A program made the position numbers and the translations under genes. DNA of 64,000 nucleotides from the NCBI GenBank assembly GCA_020845475.1, contig JADLFN010000051.1, positions 52,230 to 116,229 on the forward strand, in the 5' to 3' direction. Below, in pieces: positions 43,688 to 51,083 of this stretch. Positions within the stretch are counted from its first letter, which is position 1. Each line of letters begins with the position of its first letter. The notes under the pieces were generated by a model. The model worked only from the letters and a program-made list of their open reading frames with translations, had not been told where the DNA came from and ran no database searches. Source of the DNA: Planctomycetota bacterium. GTDB lineage: Bacteria; Planctomycetota; UBA8742; UBA2392.

Positions 43688-44692
43688 CCGCGACACGACC
43701 GCGTCGCCTACGTTGCGTGTCGTCTTTTCTGCCGGCGCGGCTACTTTGGGATCTTCGTGCAGGTTGATTACGCCTGTGGCCATGAGCACGGCGAACATCA
43801 CGGCGACGACGGCGGCACCCACTGCGCTTCCGGCGACCCACATCATGCGGCGCGCGCTCTTGCTCATCTGCTCTTCCATGCGGGCAAAGTAGCGGCCCTG
43901 TTCGCGGTTGAGCGAGGCCAGGTGCTCGGCCTGCTTGCGCGCGACTTCAACGTGGTGGCGGCGCTGCGAGCGGCGCTGGGCCTCGGCGGCCTGGGCTTGT
44001 GCCTGCACGCCCGTGAGCTGCGCTTTCTGGTACTCCTCGAGGCGCACGACGGCTTCCTTGAGTTCTTCGCTCTTGCCTTTTTCGTTGGTCACGAGCGATT
44101 CGACCATCACTTTGACTTGCTCGCTCTGCGTGCGCGCTTCGTTGTTGGTGCGTTCGAGTTCTTTGGTGAGTTCATCGAGTGCAACGACTTGCTGCTTGGC
44201 GGCGATCGGCAAGTCGCACACGGCCGTCACGAAGGCGGGCAGCGGCTTCAGTGCTTCGATCACGATCTGGTTGGCGCAGGCCTGTTCGTCGAGTGCGACT
44301 TTGAGCGAGGCCAAGGCGCGCGTCTGGTCCTCGCCGTTGGGGATGACTTCGCGCAGCATTGTGGGCAATTTCGTGAGTGTCTCGATCAGCCGGCTCTGGC
44401 CCATGGATTGCGAATGCAGGCGCTGGCCCAGCGAGCGCACATGCGTTGCGAGGTCCTGGAAGCCGTTCTTCATTTCAATAAGCGCGCGCGTACGCACGGA
44501 AACGCCGCCCATGCCCATGGGATCGACGGGGGCGAGCAGGCGGCTGTTGAGGCTGGCGACCTCGGTGAGTTCCACGGAATCTCCATCGGCCACGAACACT
44601 GGGTTGTCGTCGGGGTTGTCGCTGGGCAGCACGTAATTGACGCGCATGGAGGCCGGGCGCTTTTTGAACAAGCGGGTGATGAACGAGAGCAT
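43685..44692 (-). CDS. Tail-anchored coiled-coil protein of unknown function
   Basis: 335 aa. Long helical/coiled-coil region (~60-270, including TQSEQVKVMVESLVTNEKGK and a Gln/Ala/Arg-rich stretch), then one C-terminal membrane helix (MWVAGSAVGAAVVAVMFAVL) and a ~30-residue tail. No family recognised; the layout is reminiscent of methyl-accepting or RmuC-like proteins but without their motifs. ATG 44692 is preferred (GGAA upstream) over an upstream start. It lies downstream of the PII-like gene, separated by heptad element E. Confidence 0.72.
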   Translation of the reverse strand: MLSFITRLFKKRPASMRVNYVLPSDNPDDNPVFVADGDSVELTEVASLNSRLLAPVDPMGMGGVSVRTRALIEMKNGFQDLATHVRSLGQRLHSQSMGQSRLIETLTKLPTMLREVIPNGEDQTRALASLKVALDEQACANQIVIEALKPLPAFVTAVCDLPIAAKQQVVALDELTKELERTNNEARTQSEQVKVMVESLVTNEKGKSEELKEAVVRLEEYQKAQLTGVQAQAQAAEAQRRSQRRHHVEVARKQAEHLASLNREQGRYFARMEEQMSKSARRMMWVAGSAVGAAVVAVMFAVLMATGVINLHEDPKVAAPAEKTTRNVGDAVVSR

Positions 44693-44796
44693 GGGCTTTT
44701 CCGATAGGTGCAAATGCGCGTGTTTACGCGCCATGCCTGTCTATCGGAATACGTGACATGGAGCCTTGACCCAATTTGGGATGGCCAAAAGGCTGT

Positions 44797-44858
44797 GACC
44801 AATTACCAATTAGGTAGCTTCTGGAATTGGTCATTGAAAATTGAACATTGGTTATTGA
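44797..44858. repeat. Inverted heptad-repeat element E
   Basis: Left arm 44797-44813 (GAC CAATTAC CAATTAG) and right arm 44823-44858 (ATTGGTC ATTGAAA ATTGAAC ATTGGTT ATTGAG) are inverted copies of an AATTGGT/ATTGRWN heptamer with a very short spacer. It lies between the PII-like gene and the coiled-coil gene. Confidence 0.8.
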
Positions 44859-44872
44859 GCCGCGAAGCGGCG

Positions 44873-45208
44873 CTAAATCGCTTCGCTTCCGTGTTCGCCG
44901 GTGCGAATGCGGATCACTTCGTCAAGTCGAAGCACGAGCACTTTTCCCGCGCCCACCACATCATCGCCCGCTGATTTCATGATGGCGTCGATCGTGGGCT
45001 GCACGAAGCTCTCGTTCACCGCGATCTCAAGCTTGATCTTCTTGAACATCTCGATTTCAACGGGGGAAGCCGCACCTGCGGCCTCCGCGCGCTGGTGGCC
45101 CGTGCCCTGAACTTCGGTGATGGTGAAGCGGAAAACCTCGACGGCCGCCAGCGCGTCTTTGACGGCTTCGAGCTTCTCGGGTGCAATGATGGCCTGGATC
45201 AGTTTCAT
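44873..45208 (-). CDS. PII-like signal protein lacking the uridylylation tyrosine
   Basis: 111 aa, GlnB/PII fold. MKLIQAIIAPEKLEAVKDAL, ITEVQGTGHQ, KKIKLEIAVNE, the B-loop GAGKVLV and the C-terminal VIRIRTGE are all in place, including the phosphate/ATP-binding residues. The T-loop, however, reads roughly RAEAAGAASPVEIEMF in place of the usual GHTELYRGAEY: Tyr51 is absent and the loop is one residue shorter. It should still bind ATP/ADP, but cannot be uridylylated in the usual way, and its partner surface must differ. No amtB or glnA is nearby. Confidence 0.85.
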   Translation of the reverse strand: MKLIQAIIAPEKLEAVKDALAAVEVFRFTITEVQGTGHQRAEAAGAASPVEIEMFKKIKLEIAVNESFVQPTIDAIMKSAGDDVVGAGKVLVLRLDEVIRIRTGEHGSEAI

Positions 45209-45239
45209 GGGCTCTCTCGAAGACTACGTCAAAGCTATT

Positions 45240-45379
45240 CAACCACAGAGTCAAAGAGAACACAGAGAAAGGCCTTGGTTTTGAAAGCAAAAGCATTTGA
45301 TCCACAGATGGACACAGATTTACACAGATTCAACCAAGGGAGCCCATCTGTAATCATCGGTGTCGATCCGTGGTTCCAA
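45240..45379. repeat. Decamer-type inverted repeat element G
   Basis: After AACCACAGAG...CACAGAGAAAGG (45240-45271) comes CACAGATGGA CACAGATTTA CACAGATTCA (45302-45331), a 10-bp degenerate repeat, and then an inverted arm with degenerate copies (45348-45379, CATCTGTAATCATCGGTGTC ...). Same plan as the heptad elements but with ~10-bp periodicity. It lies between the ImpE-like and PII-like genes. Confidence 0.75.
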
Positions 45380-45419
45380 AGTTGTTCTCGGTTTCCACTG
45401 CGGTGGATTCGCATTTGCC

Positions 45420-46469
45420 TTACTTGAAGTCAATGCGTTCGATGTTGGCCAGCGGAATCAAGCCGCGTGTGCTGTTGAAGCTGCGCAGGCCTACTCCGGC
45501 CACGATGCCGGGCACAATTGCGCGATAGAGAGTGGTTCTGCCGGTGCGCACTTTTTCGGACTGCGCGAAATCCGTGAACAGGTAGAACAGCGGCACCAGG
45601 CCGCTTGTGGTTCTGCCGCCCGCAAGCGTGACCAGCGCCGGAACTGCCACGCCGAGTTCGCCGAACTCAATCGTGCGGATGTCCGCAAACGGTATGAACT
45701 CAACATCGTGCAGCTTGACGATTTCAAGCGTGGCGCCCGTGAGTGAATCGACATCGCTGAATTCTTCGCAGGCTACGGGCTCCTGCTCGGGTGTCCCCTC
45801 GGCCCGGCGCAGTTGCAGATTGCAGCGTTGGGGTTGCCAGCGCTCCTGCTGCTTCATGGCATTGACGTATTCTTCAAGGTCGCGTGCCATGACGCTGAGC
45901 GCGCTCTTGCGCTCGATGGGCAATTCATGTTGCCAGCGTGTGACGGCATCAGGCAGTTCGTTGCCGCCCTCTTGAGTGAGCAGCTTGATGAGCTCGGGCG
46001 TGACCATGCGCGCGAGCGTGAGTTGCGCGAGTCGTTGCCAGCGCGAGTCCTTGAGCTGCCCCTTCTGGGCAACGTCGCGCAGGATCTTGTATTCCTCAGC
46101 GTTGAACGTGAACGCGCGCCGGCGCATGGCGGCCACATACTCGCCCGTGACGGCATCGTCTTCGGGCATGAGTTCATGGGCGCGCTGGATGTTGGCGTAG
46201 CCCAGCTCGTGCTCTACACGCAAGAAGCTCGCGCGCGCGCGCAACAGATGCGCCACGCCTGAACTGTCGTTTTCATCCAAAAGCGTATCGAGCAATGTCG
46301 CGGCTTCATCCAGTTTGCCCGCGTCCAGCGCCATGGAGGCCAGATTCAGGCGTGCATTGAAATGCCCTGGATCAGTGGCCAGGATTTGCGCATAGAGTTT
46401 CCTCGCGCCCGCAACGTCGCCTGCGGAGTGTCTTGAGAGCGCTTCATGAAGAAGGTCGTCGCTGTCCAC
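45420..46469 (-). CDS. TPR protein of ImpE/TagJ type
   Basis: 349 aa. The N-terminal ~110 residues are TPR-like (RKLYAQILATDPGHFNARLN). The C-terminal ~130 residues match the ImpE/TagJ domain of the type VI secretion accessory family: FSDVDSLTGATLEIV, then VEFIPFADIRTIEFGE, GLVPLFYLFTDF and a final GLIPLANIERIDF. In T6SS loci this protein assists sheath handling, but no T6SS gene is in the window, so the role here is open. It starts where the upstream membrane gene ends (1-bp gap), so the two are probably one operon. Confidence 0.68.
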   Translation of the reverse strand: MDSDDLLHEALSRHSAGDVAGARKLYAQILATDPGHFNARLNLASMALDAGKLDEAATLLDTLLDENDSSGVAHLLRARASFLRVEHELGYANIQRAHELMPEDDAVTGEYVAAMRRRAFTFNAEEYKILRDVAQKGQLKDSRWQRLAQLTLARMVTPELIKLLTQEGGNELPDAVTRWQHELPIERKSALSVMARDLEEYVNAMKQQERWQPQRCNLQLRRAEGTPEQEPVACEEFSDVDSLTGATLEIVKLHDVEFIPFADIRTIEFGELGVAVPALVTLAGGRTTSGLVPLFYLFTDFAQSEKVRTGRTTLYRAIVPGIVAGVGLRSFNSTRGLIPLANIERIDFK

Positions 46470-46470
46470 G

Positions 46471-47589
46471 TTAGTAGCGCACCTTGTGGTATAGCCGCGT
46501 CAGCAGGCCATCGACAACCATGAGGCCGCCAAAGGTGATCTGGCTGAAGTAAGGGAACTGTTCACCCCAAACGACCCAAAGAACGAAACTGGCCAAGCCC
46601 GCCGTATTGGCGAGCACTGAACAAAGGTAGAACTGCCGCGCGAATTTCAGGGCGATCATGGCGCCGAGCAGAGCACCGACGCCGAGGCCAAGTAACGCCA
46701 GGCCTTCACTGCCGGAACCAAGATAAATGCTGCCGCCGCCCGCAATGCCGCCGACAATCACTCCCGCGAACATTGCGTTGGAATAGATACTGGCGAGCAG
46801 CAAGCGCGGCGCCAGGAAACTTCCAATGAGCGCGCCGACAAGCCCGACGCCGATGCTGATCATCGGATCGAGGCCAAACACAAAACTTGAGGTCGCACCG
46901 ACTGCGCCCAGCAGCACCGCGCCGGCAATGCGCACCATGTAAGCGGCCACGACCAGACCCAGGCCGCCCAGCACCAGCGCGAAAGCGGTGGCGATATTGC
47001 GGTATCGTTCCCAATTCGAGCCGGTTTTCTCCTGGAGATATTCGCGGATGTCGTCGATCGTCAGGGGCATGTCGGCAAGCTTTTCTACGCCGGACTTCTC
47101 TTCCTCTTCATGGTGCTCGCTGCCTTCGAGGATATGGCGTGCGCGATCCGCCAGTTCGCTGCGGCGCTCGCGCAGGCCTCTGAGCTTCTTCTGGTACTCC
47201 TGGCGCTTCTCATAGGTAGAGATGCCGCGCTCGGCCAAGTCGGCGTCGTCCTGCGAGAGCTGCCCTTTGTCCTTGGCATAAGTGAGCGCCTGGCGCATGC
47301 GTTCACCGTCCACCTGGTTGATAAGGAAGGAAATGCCCAGGCACACGCAAAGCGTGATGATCGCCCAATGCAACGGCAAGTGCGTGAGCTTGGCGTCAGC
47401 GGACATGAAGCGCGTGTCGTCCGCCTTGTCGTCTTCTTCCTCTTCTGCCGCCGCTTCTTCTTCGGTTTCCTCGGTGGCCGCGCGCGCCGCTGCTTCGTGC
47501 TCGGCGGCTGCCTCGTCGGCGAGGCGCTTGCGCAGCTCGGCGGCTTCACGCAGGCGCTTTTGGGCTTGTTCGTATTCGTCGTCAGGCAT
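46471..47589 (-). CDS. Multipass membrane protein with acidic N-terminus
   Basis: 372 aa. An acidic coiled N-terminus (Glu/Ala-rich, ~1-60), one helix (~75-93, WAIITLCVCLGISFLINQV), a soluble helical segment (~95-190), then six or seven closely spaced Gly/Ala-rich helices (~200-365). It recalls DUF4203/GlpM-like membrane modules but I cannot assign a family. It is followed after one base by the ImpE-like gene. Confidence 0.72.
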   Translation of the reverse strand: MPDDEYEQAQKRLREAAELRKRLADEAAAEHEAAARAATEETEEEAAAEEEEDDKADDTRFMSADAKLTHLPLHWAIITLCVCLGISFLINQVDGERMRQALTYAKDKGQLSQDDADLAERGISTYEKRQEYQKKLRGLRERRSELADRARHILEGSEHHEEEEKSGVEKLADMPLTIDDIREYLQEKTGSNWERYRNIATAFALVLGGLGLVVAAYMVRIAGAVLLGAVGATSSFVFGLDPMISIGVGLVGALIGSFLAPRLLLASIYSNAMFAGVIVGGIAGGGSIYLGSGSEGLALLGLGVGALLGAMIALKFARQFYLCSVLANTAGLASFVLWVVWGEQFPYFSQITFGGLMVVDGLLTRLYHKVRY

Positions 47590-47606
47590 GGTGGGAGATT
47601 GTAGCT

Positions 47607-47768
47607 ACTTTGAAGTCCGGCGGCTTGCCGCCGCTCTGTTTTGGCGGGGCTTGCCCCGCCAAGCGCGCGGAAGCAGCAGGGGTCGTGCGTGCAATTTCGC
47701 GGCCAAAAAGCGACGGCGAGGCAAGCCTCGCCGTCCAAAGCGCCGGCAAGCCGGCGCACTCCAAAGGC
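47607..47768. repeat. REPIN-like cluster of four TT/AA-centred palindromes
   Basis: Four palindromes: 47618-47633 (CGGCGGC-TT-GCCGCCG), 47641-47662 (TTGGCGGGGC-TT- and inverse), 47712-47735 (GACGGCGAGGC-AA- and inverse) and 47740-47757 (GCGCCGGC-AA-GCCGGCGC). Outer ends CTTTGAAGT and its near-inverse ACTCCAAAGG make a terminal inverted repeat. Each arm is different but perfectly paired. It fills the tsf-46471 gap. Confidence 0.83.
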
Positions 47769-47773
47769 GAAAC

Positions 47774-48604
47774 CTACTCGCCAACCTTGATGCGTGCGTA
47801 GGCCTTGACTGAGAGCTTCTTGTCCAGTGTCTTGCCGATGTTCTCGACGTGCTGGGTGACGCTGAGCTTGGGCTCCTTCACGAAGGGTTGCTCGACGAAG
47901 CACTTTTCCTTGAGCAGAGCGTTGACCTTGCCCTCAGCGATTTTCTCGAGCACGCCCTCGGGCTTGCCTTCGGCCTTCGCCGCTTCGCGTGCGATTTCTT
48001 TTTCTTTCGCTAGGTAATCGGCGGGCACGCCGCTGCGGTCAAGCGCGATGGGAAAGCTGGCCGCAGCGTGCATGGCCAGATCCTTGCCCAGCGCCTTGGC
48101 GGTGTCACTCTTGCCTTCGTCGCCTTCCACTTGAACCAGCACGCCCAGCTTGAAATCGCTGTGCAGGTAGGTGCCAAAGAAGCCCGCGCCAGAAATTGTA
48201 AGGCGCGCGCTTTTGCCGAACTTCATGTTTTCGCCCGTTTTGGCAATCATCGGCGTAAGGCGGTCTTGCCAACCTGTTACTTCGCCGCCTTTGTCGGCGT
48301 ACTCCTGGGCGATCTCGTCCACCATCTTCACGAACTGGTCGTTGCGCGCCGTGAAGTCAGTTTCGCTCTGCACTTCCACCAGAGCCGCGCTGCGGCCGTC
48401 TTTGGAAAGCGCCACGCCCACGCGGCCTTGCGCAGTGCTGCGATTGGCCAGCTTGCCACCCTTGAGCGCGCCCTGTTTGCGCAGAAGTTCGATGGCCGCG
48501 TCCTGGTTGCCGTTGGTTTCGGTGAGAGCCCGCTTGGCGTCCATCATGCCGCAGTCGGTGGCGTCACGAAGCGATTTGATCATTGCTGCCGTAATCTCTG
48601 CCAT
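47774..48604 (-). CDS. tsf: Elongation factor Ts
   Basis: 276 aa. Nucleotide exchange factor for EF-Tu. The N-terminal UBA domain (AAMIKSLRDATDCGMMDAKR), the TDF motif region (VQSETDFTARNDQF), MHAAASFPIAL, and the C-terminal VTQHVENIGKTL are present. ATG 48604 starts the family homology (MAEITAAMIK). It is downstream of rpsB as in most bacteria, but separated by the heptad-repeat element F. Confidence 0.96.
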   Translation of the reverse strand: MAEITAAMIKSLRDATDCGMMDAKRALTETNGNQDAAIELLRKQGALKGGKLANRSTAQGRVGVALSKDGRSAALVEVQSETDFTARNDQFVKMVDEIAQEYADKGGEVTGWQDRLTPMIAKTGENMKFGKSARLTISGAGFFGTYLHSDFKLGVLVQVEGDEGKSDTAKALGKDLAMHAAASFPIALDRSGVPADYLAKEKEIAREAAKAEGKPEGVLEKIAEGKVNALLKEKCFVEQPFVKEPKLSVTQHVENIGKTLDKKLSVKAYARIKVGE

Positions 48605-48645
48605 GGCTGTGTCCTTGTCGGTGAGTCCGGTGTCGTCCAGAAAAC

Positions 48646-48725
48646 GGGTTTGGGGATTGAGATTTGGGGCTTGGGGAGAAGCTGCCAAGGCAGTTCCCGA
48701 AACCCTGAACCCCAACCCCCAATCC
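48646..48725. repeat. Inverted heptad-repeat element F in the rpsB-tsf spacer
   Basis: Left arm 48646-48676 (GGGTTTG GGGATTG AGATTTG GGGCTTG GGG) and right arm 48697-48725 (CCCGAAA CCCTGAA CCCCAAC CCCCAAT CC) are inverted degenerate GGGNTTG heptamers. Inside is a small GCTGCC/GGCAG hairpin. In RNA the arms would fold into a long stem between two essential co-directional genes. Confidence 0.83.
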
Positions 48726-48733
48726 TTGCTTCA

Positions 48734-49768
48734 CTATTCCTTCTTGGCTTCCGGAGCCGGAGCGGCATCGGGCTTCTTCTGCGCGCGCGGCTTGGTGCGC
48801 ACCGTGGGAGCCGGGGCCGGTTCCGTCTGGGCCGTGGCGGCTTCAACCGCTTCCTTGGTGGCTGCCTCCGTCTCGGCCGATTCTTCCTCGCTGCGCGGGC
48901 CGCGCCGGCGTGTGTTGCCGCCGCCGGGGCCGCCACGGCCGCCCATGCGGTTGCCGCGGCGGTCATCGCGCGGCTTGGGCGCGGCGTCGTCGTAGCCGAC
49001 GATGCCGAGGCCCTTCTTCATTTCCATGCCCTTGCCCTGCTCGTGCATGCGGCGGCCTTCAAGGCAGCCATCGGCGAGAGCGTGGAGAACAATCTGGATG
49101 CCGCGCACGGAGTCGTCGTTGCCGGGGATGACGATATCGACGAACTCCGGATTGCTGTCGGTATCAACGATGGCAACCACGGGAACGCCCAGCTTGCGGG
49201 CTTCGAGAATGGCGGTGTGTTCCATGTGCGCATCAACAATCACTAGCGCGCTGGGCAGGTTGTCCAGACGGCGCAGGCCCTCGAGGTTATTGAGGATCTT
49301 CTTGCGCTCGCGGTTGACAACGGCCTGCATCTTCTTGGGCATCTTGGCCAGAGCGCCGGACGATTCGAGGCCTTCAAGCTTCTCAAGGCGCGAAAGGCGG
49401 CGCTTGATCGTGGGGAAGTTGGTCAGCGTGCCGCCCAGCCAGCGCTCGGAAACGAAGGCCTGGAGCGCGCGTTCAGCTTCAATGCGCACTATGTCCTTGG
49501 CCTGCTTCTTGGTGCCGACGAAAACAACCTTGGCGCCCGTGGAAACAAGGTTGCGCAGGAAGTGCTTGGCGCGAATCATGCCACGCAGCGACTGCTTGAG
49601 ATCGATAATGTGGATGCCGTTTTTCTTGTCGCGGATGTACTGCTTCATCCGCGGATCCCAGCGGCTGGTGCGATGTCCGAAGTGGAAACCGGCTTCAAGA
49701 AGGGATTCTGCCGAAAGTTTTGGAACCTCAGCGACAGCGTCAGGTGCGGGAGCGGTTGTGTTGGCCAT
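48734..49768 (-). CDS. rpsB: Ribosomal protein S2 with long C-terminal extension
   Basis: 344 aa; the S2 core (LLEAGFHFGHRTSRWDPRMK, KVVFVGTKKQA, ERWLGGTLTNFPTI, HMEHTAILEARKLGVPVVAI, IPGNDDSVRGIQIV) ends near residue 255. The remaining ~85 residues are a disordered Arg/Gly- then Ala/Pro/Glu-rich tail (RRGNRMGGRGGPGGGNTRRR), absent from E. coli S2. Such RGG-like tails are seen in other phyla and may contact RNA. The start is ATG 49768. A possible promoter lies ~120 bp upstream. Confidence 0.95.
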   Translation of the reverse strand: MANTTAPAPDAVAEVPKLSAESLLEAGFHFGHRTSRWDPRMKQYIRDKKNGIHIIDLKQSLRGMIRAKHFLRNLVSTGAKVVFVGTKKQAKDIVRIEAERALQAFVSERWLGGTLTNFPTIKRRLSRLEKLEGLESSGALAKMPKKMQAVVNRERKKILNNLEGLRRLDNLPSALVIVDAHMEHTAILEARKLGVPVVAIVDTDSNPEFVDIVIPGNDDSVRGIQIVLHALADGCLEGRRMHEQGKGMEMKKGLGIVGYDDAAPKPRDDRRGNRMGGRGGPGGGNTRRRGPRSEEESAETEAATKEAVEAATAQTEPAPAPTVRTKPRAQKKPDAAPAPEAKKE

Positions 49769-49888
49769 GTCTCTTTCCGCCGGTCGCAGGCTGTGTGGGA
49801 TCGTTCAAGCACAATCCCGGCCGCGCCGGTATCTGAAGTAATCCTCAGCGAAGTGCCGAGGGGGCGGGAAGTGTATTGGGGAAGGTTC

Positions 49889-49918
49889 AATTTACAAGTA
49901 CCAGTTTGCAAGTCGCAA
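49889..49918 (-). promoter_or_regulatory. Possible promoter of rpsB-tsf
   Basis: On the minus strand TTGCGA (49913-49918), an 18-bp spacer and TAAATT (49889-49894), followed by a ~120-nt leader to the rpsB ATG. The rest of the 379-bp gap 49769-50147 has a weak CCTC...GAGG hairpin in that leader and the promoter for the opposite operon; nothing else is recognisable. Confidence 0.3.
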
Positions 49919-50041
49919 CTGCTAACCGGCCGTGCGTTCCGTGGCCGTCCATCGGAACCGGAAAATTAGCGAATGTGAATGGACCGGCATGACCTGTCCG
50001 TGACTCCTTCCATACACCGCGCATAAGGCTGATTTATCTTC

Positions 50042-50069
50042 TTGACCGCCCGCGCACTTGCGCTATCTT
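50042..50069 (+). promoter_or_regulatory. Sigma-70-type promoter of the coiled-coil operon
   Basis: TTGACC (50042-50047), a 16-bp spacer and TATCTT (50064-50069), ~80 bp upstream of the GTG start of the first gene. Confidence 0.45.
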
Positions 50070-50147
50070 CGCATGCTCACCCCCAGAGAAGTTCTTTCTT
50101 CAACCAGGCGCGGTTGCGCGCCCGTCGTTTGCATGTAGGAGCATTGC

Positions 50148-51032
50148 GTGCACATTGCAACGAAGGTCATGGTCATTGTTGTTCTCTTGCTGAGCGCCAT
50201 CCTGTCGCAATTTGTGTGGGTTGCGCTGGCCGGCAATGTCCAGTGGCGTGAGCGCTATGAGTGGGAAGTAAGCAAGCGCCACAGCGACAAGGACAAGCTC
50301 GAGGACGCCTATCGCGAGCTTCTGGCCGCCAAACACAAGAACCAGCAGGACAAAGCTGAGCAGAGCGCCGAGTTGTCGGCGTTGAACGCTCGCAAGGCCG
50401 TGCTGGAATCATGGAAGACCGATTCCACAGTGGCCAAGGCCGACGTGGAAGCCCGCGCCGCGGAACTGGCGGATGCCGTGAAGGACTTCCCGCTAATCTC
50501 GCGCAATTATGATGAAGAGGTCGTGAACGTGCTTCAGGCTGCAGTCAAGGAGCGAACCGACCGCAAGCGCGAACTTTTCACCGAGCGCGGCACCCTGCTG
50601 CGCGACGTGGCGGAAAACCACAGCCTCTATGCGGGTATGCAGGAAGATTACTCGCGTCTCGAATTCCAGCAGTATGTGCTTCAGGAAGAGCTGGAGCGCC
50701 GGCTGGATACCAAGGCGCGCTATCGTTACCTGCGCCCTGACCTGCAGGCGGATCTTGGCGATAACGGCCCCGTGATTTTTGCGCGCGTGGTGTGGTCAAG
50801 CGGCTCAAGCCTGCAGTTGAACAAGGGCCGCCGCGACGGCGTTGAGCTGTACCAGAAATTCACGGTCACCCGTAACGGCGTGACGATTGCCGTAGTGAAT
50901 GTGGTGGAAGTTCAGAACGAGACTTGTGAATGCCTGATTGAGGACGTTCCCAACAGGCAGGCTTTGCCCAAGGAAAATGATGAAGCCGTAACGCGCCTGT
51001 TCATGGCGCGCATCACGGGCCGCAGTCGCTAA
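50148..51032 (+). CDS. Membrane-anchored coiled-coil protein, operon gene 1
   Basis: 294 aa, no named family. A single N-terminal helix (VMVIVVLLLSAILSQFVWVA) anchors a charged coiled coil (~40-190). The last ~95 residues form a small beta domain beginning VIFARVVWSSGSSLQLNKGR and continuing RRDGVELYQKFTVTRNGVTI. The same layout (helix, coiled coil, beta domain with an 'xGxxxGVxxxxxFxV' core) recurs in gene 2 and, without much coiled coil, in gene 3. The start is GTG 50148, with AGGAG seven bases upstream. The beta domain is MreC- or FlgT-like in style only; function unknown. Confidence 0.75.
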   Translation: MHIATKVMVIVVLLLSAILSQFVWVALAGNVQWRERYEWEVSKRHSDKDKLEDAYRELLAAKHKNQQDKAEQSAELSALNARKAVLESWKTDSTVAKADVEARAAELADAVKDFPLISRNYDEEVVNVLQAAVKERTDRKRELFTERGTLLRDVAENHSLYAGMQEDYSRLEFQQYVLQEELERRLDTKARYRYLRPDLQADLGDNGPVIFARVVWSSGSSLQLNKGRRDGVELYQKFTVTRNGVTIAVVNVVEVQNETCECLIEDVPNRQALPKENDEAVTRLFMARITGRSR

Positions 51033-51083
51033 CGAGCATTAGGGAAACGACAACCTTTGAAGTAGCTGAACTCGAGGAGCCCC

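Noticed and set aside
44873..45208. Standard GlnB annotation for the PII-like gene
   Set aside because: Tyr51 and the normal T-loop are missing, so the glnB name and nitrogen role were withheld.
47610..47801. Small open frame across the four palindromes
   Set aside because: The encoded repeats are translated palindrome DNA; such frames are a known source of spurious hypotheticals.
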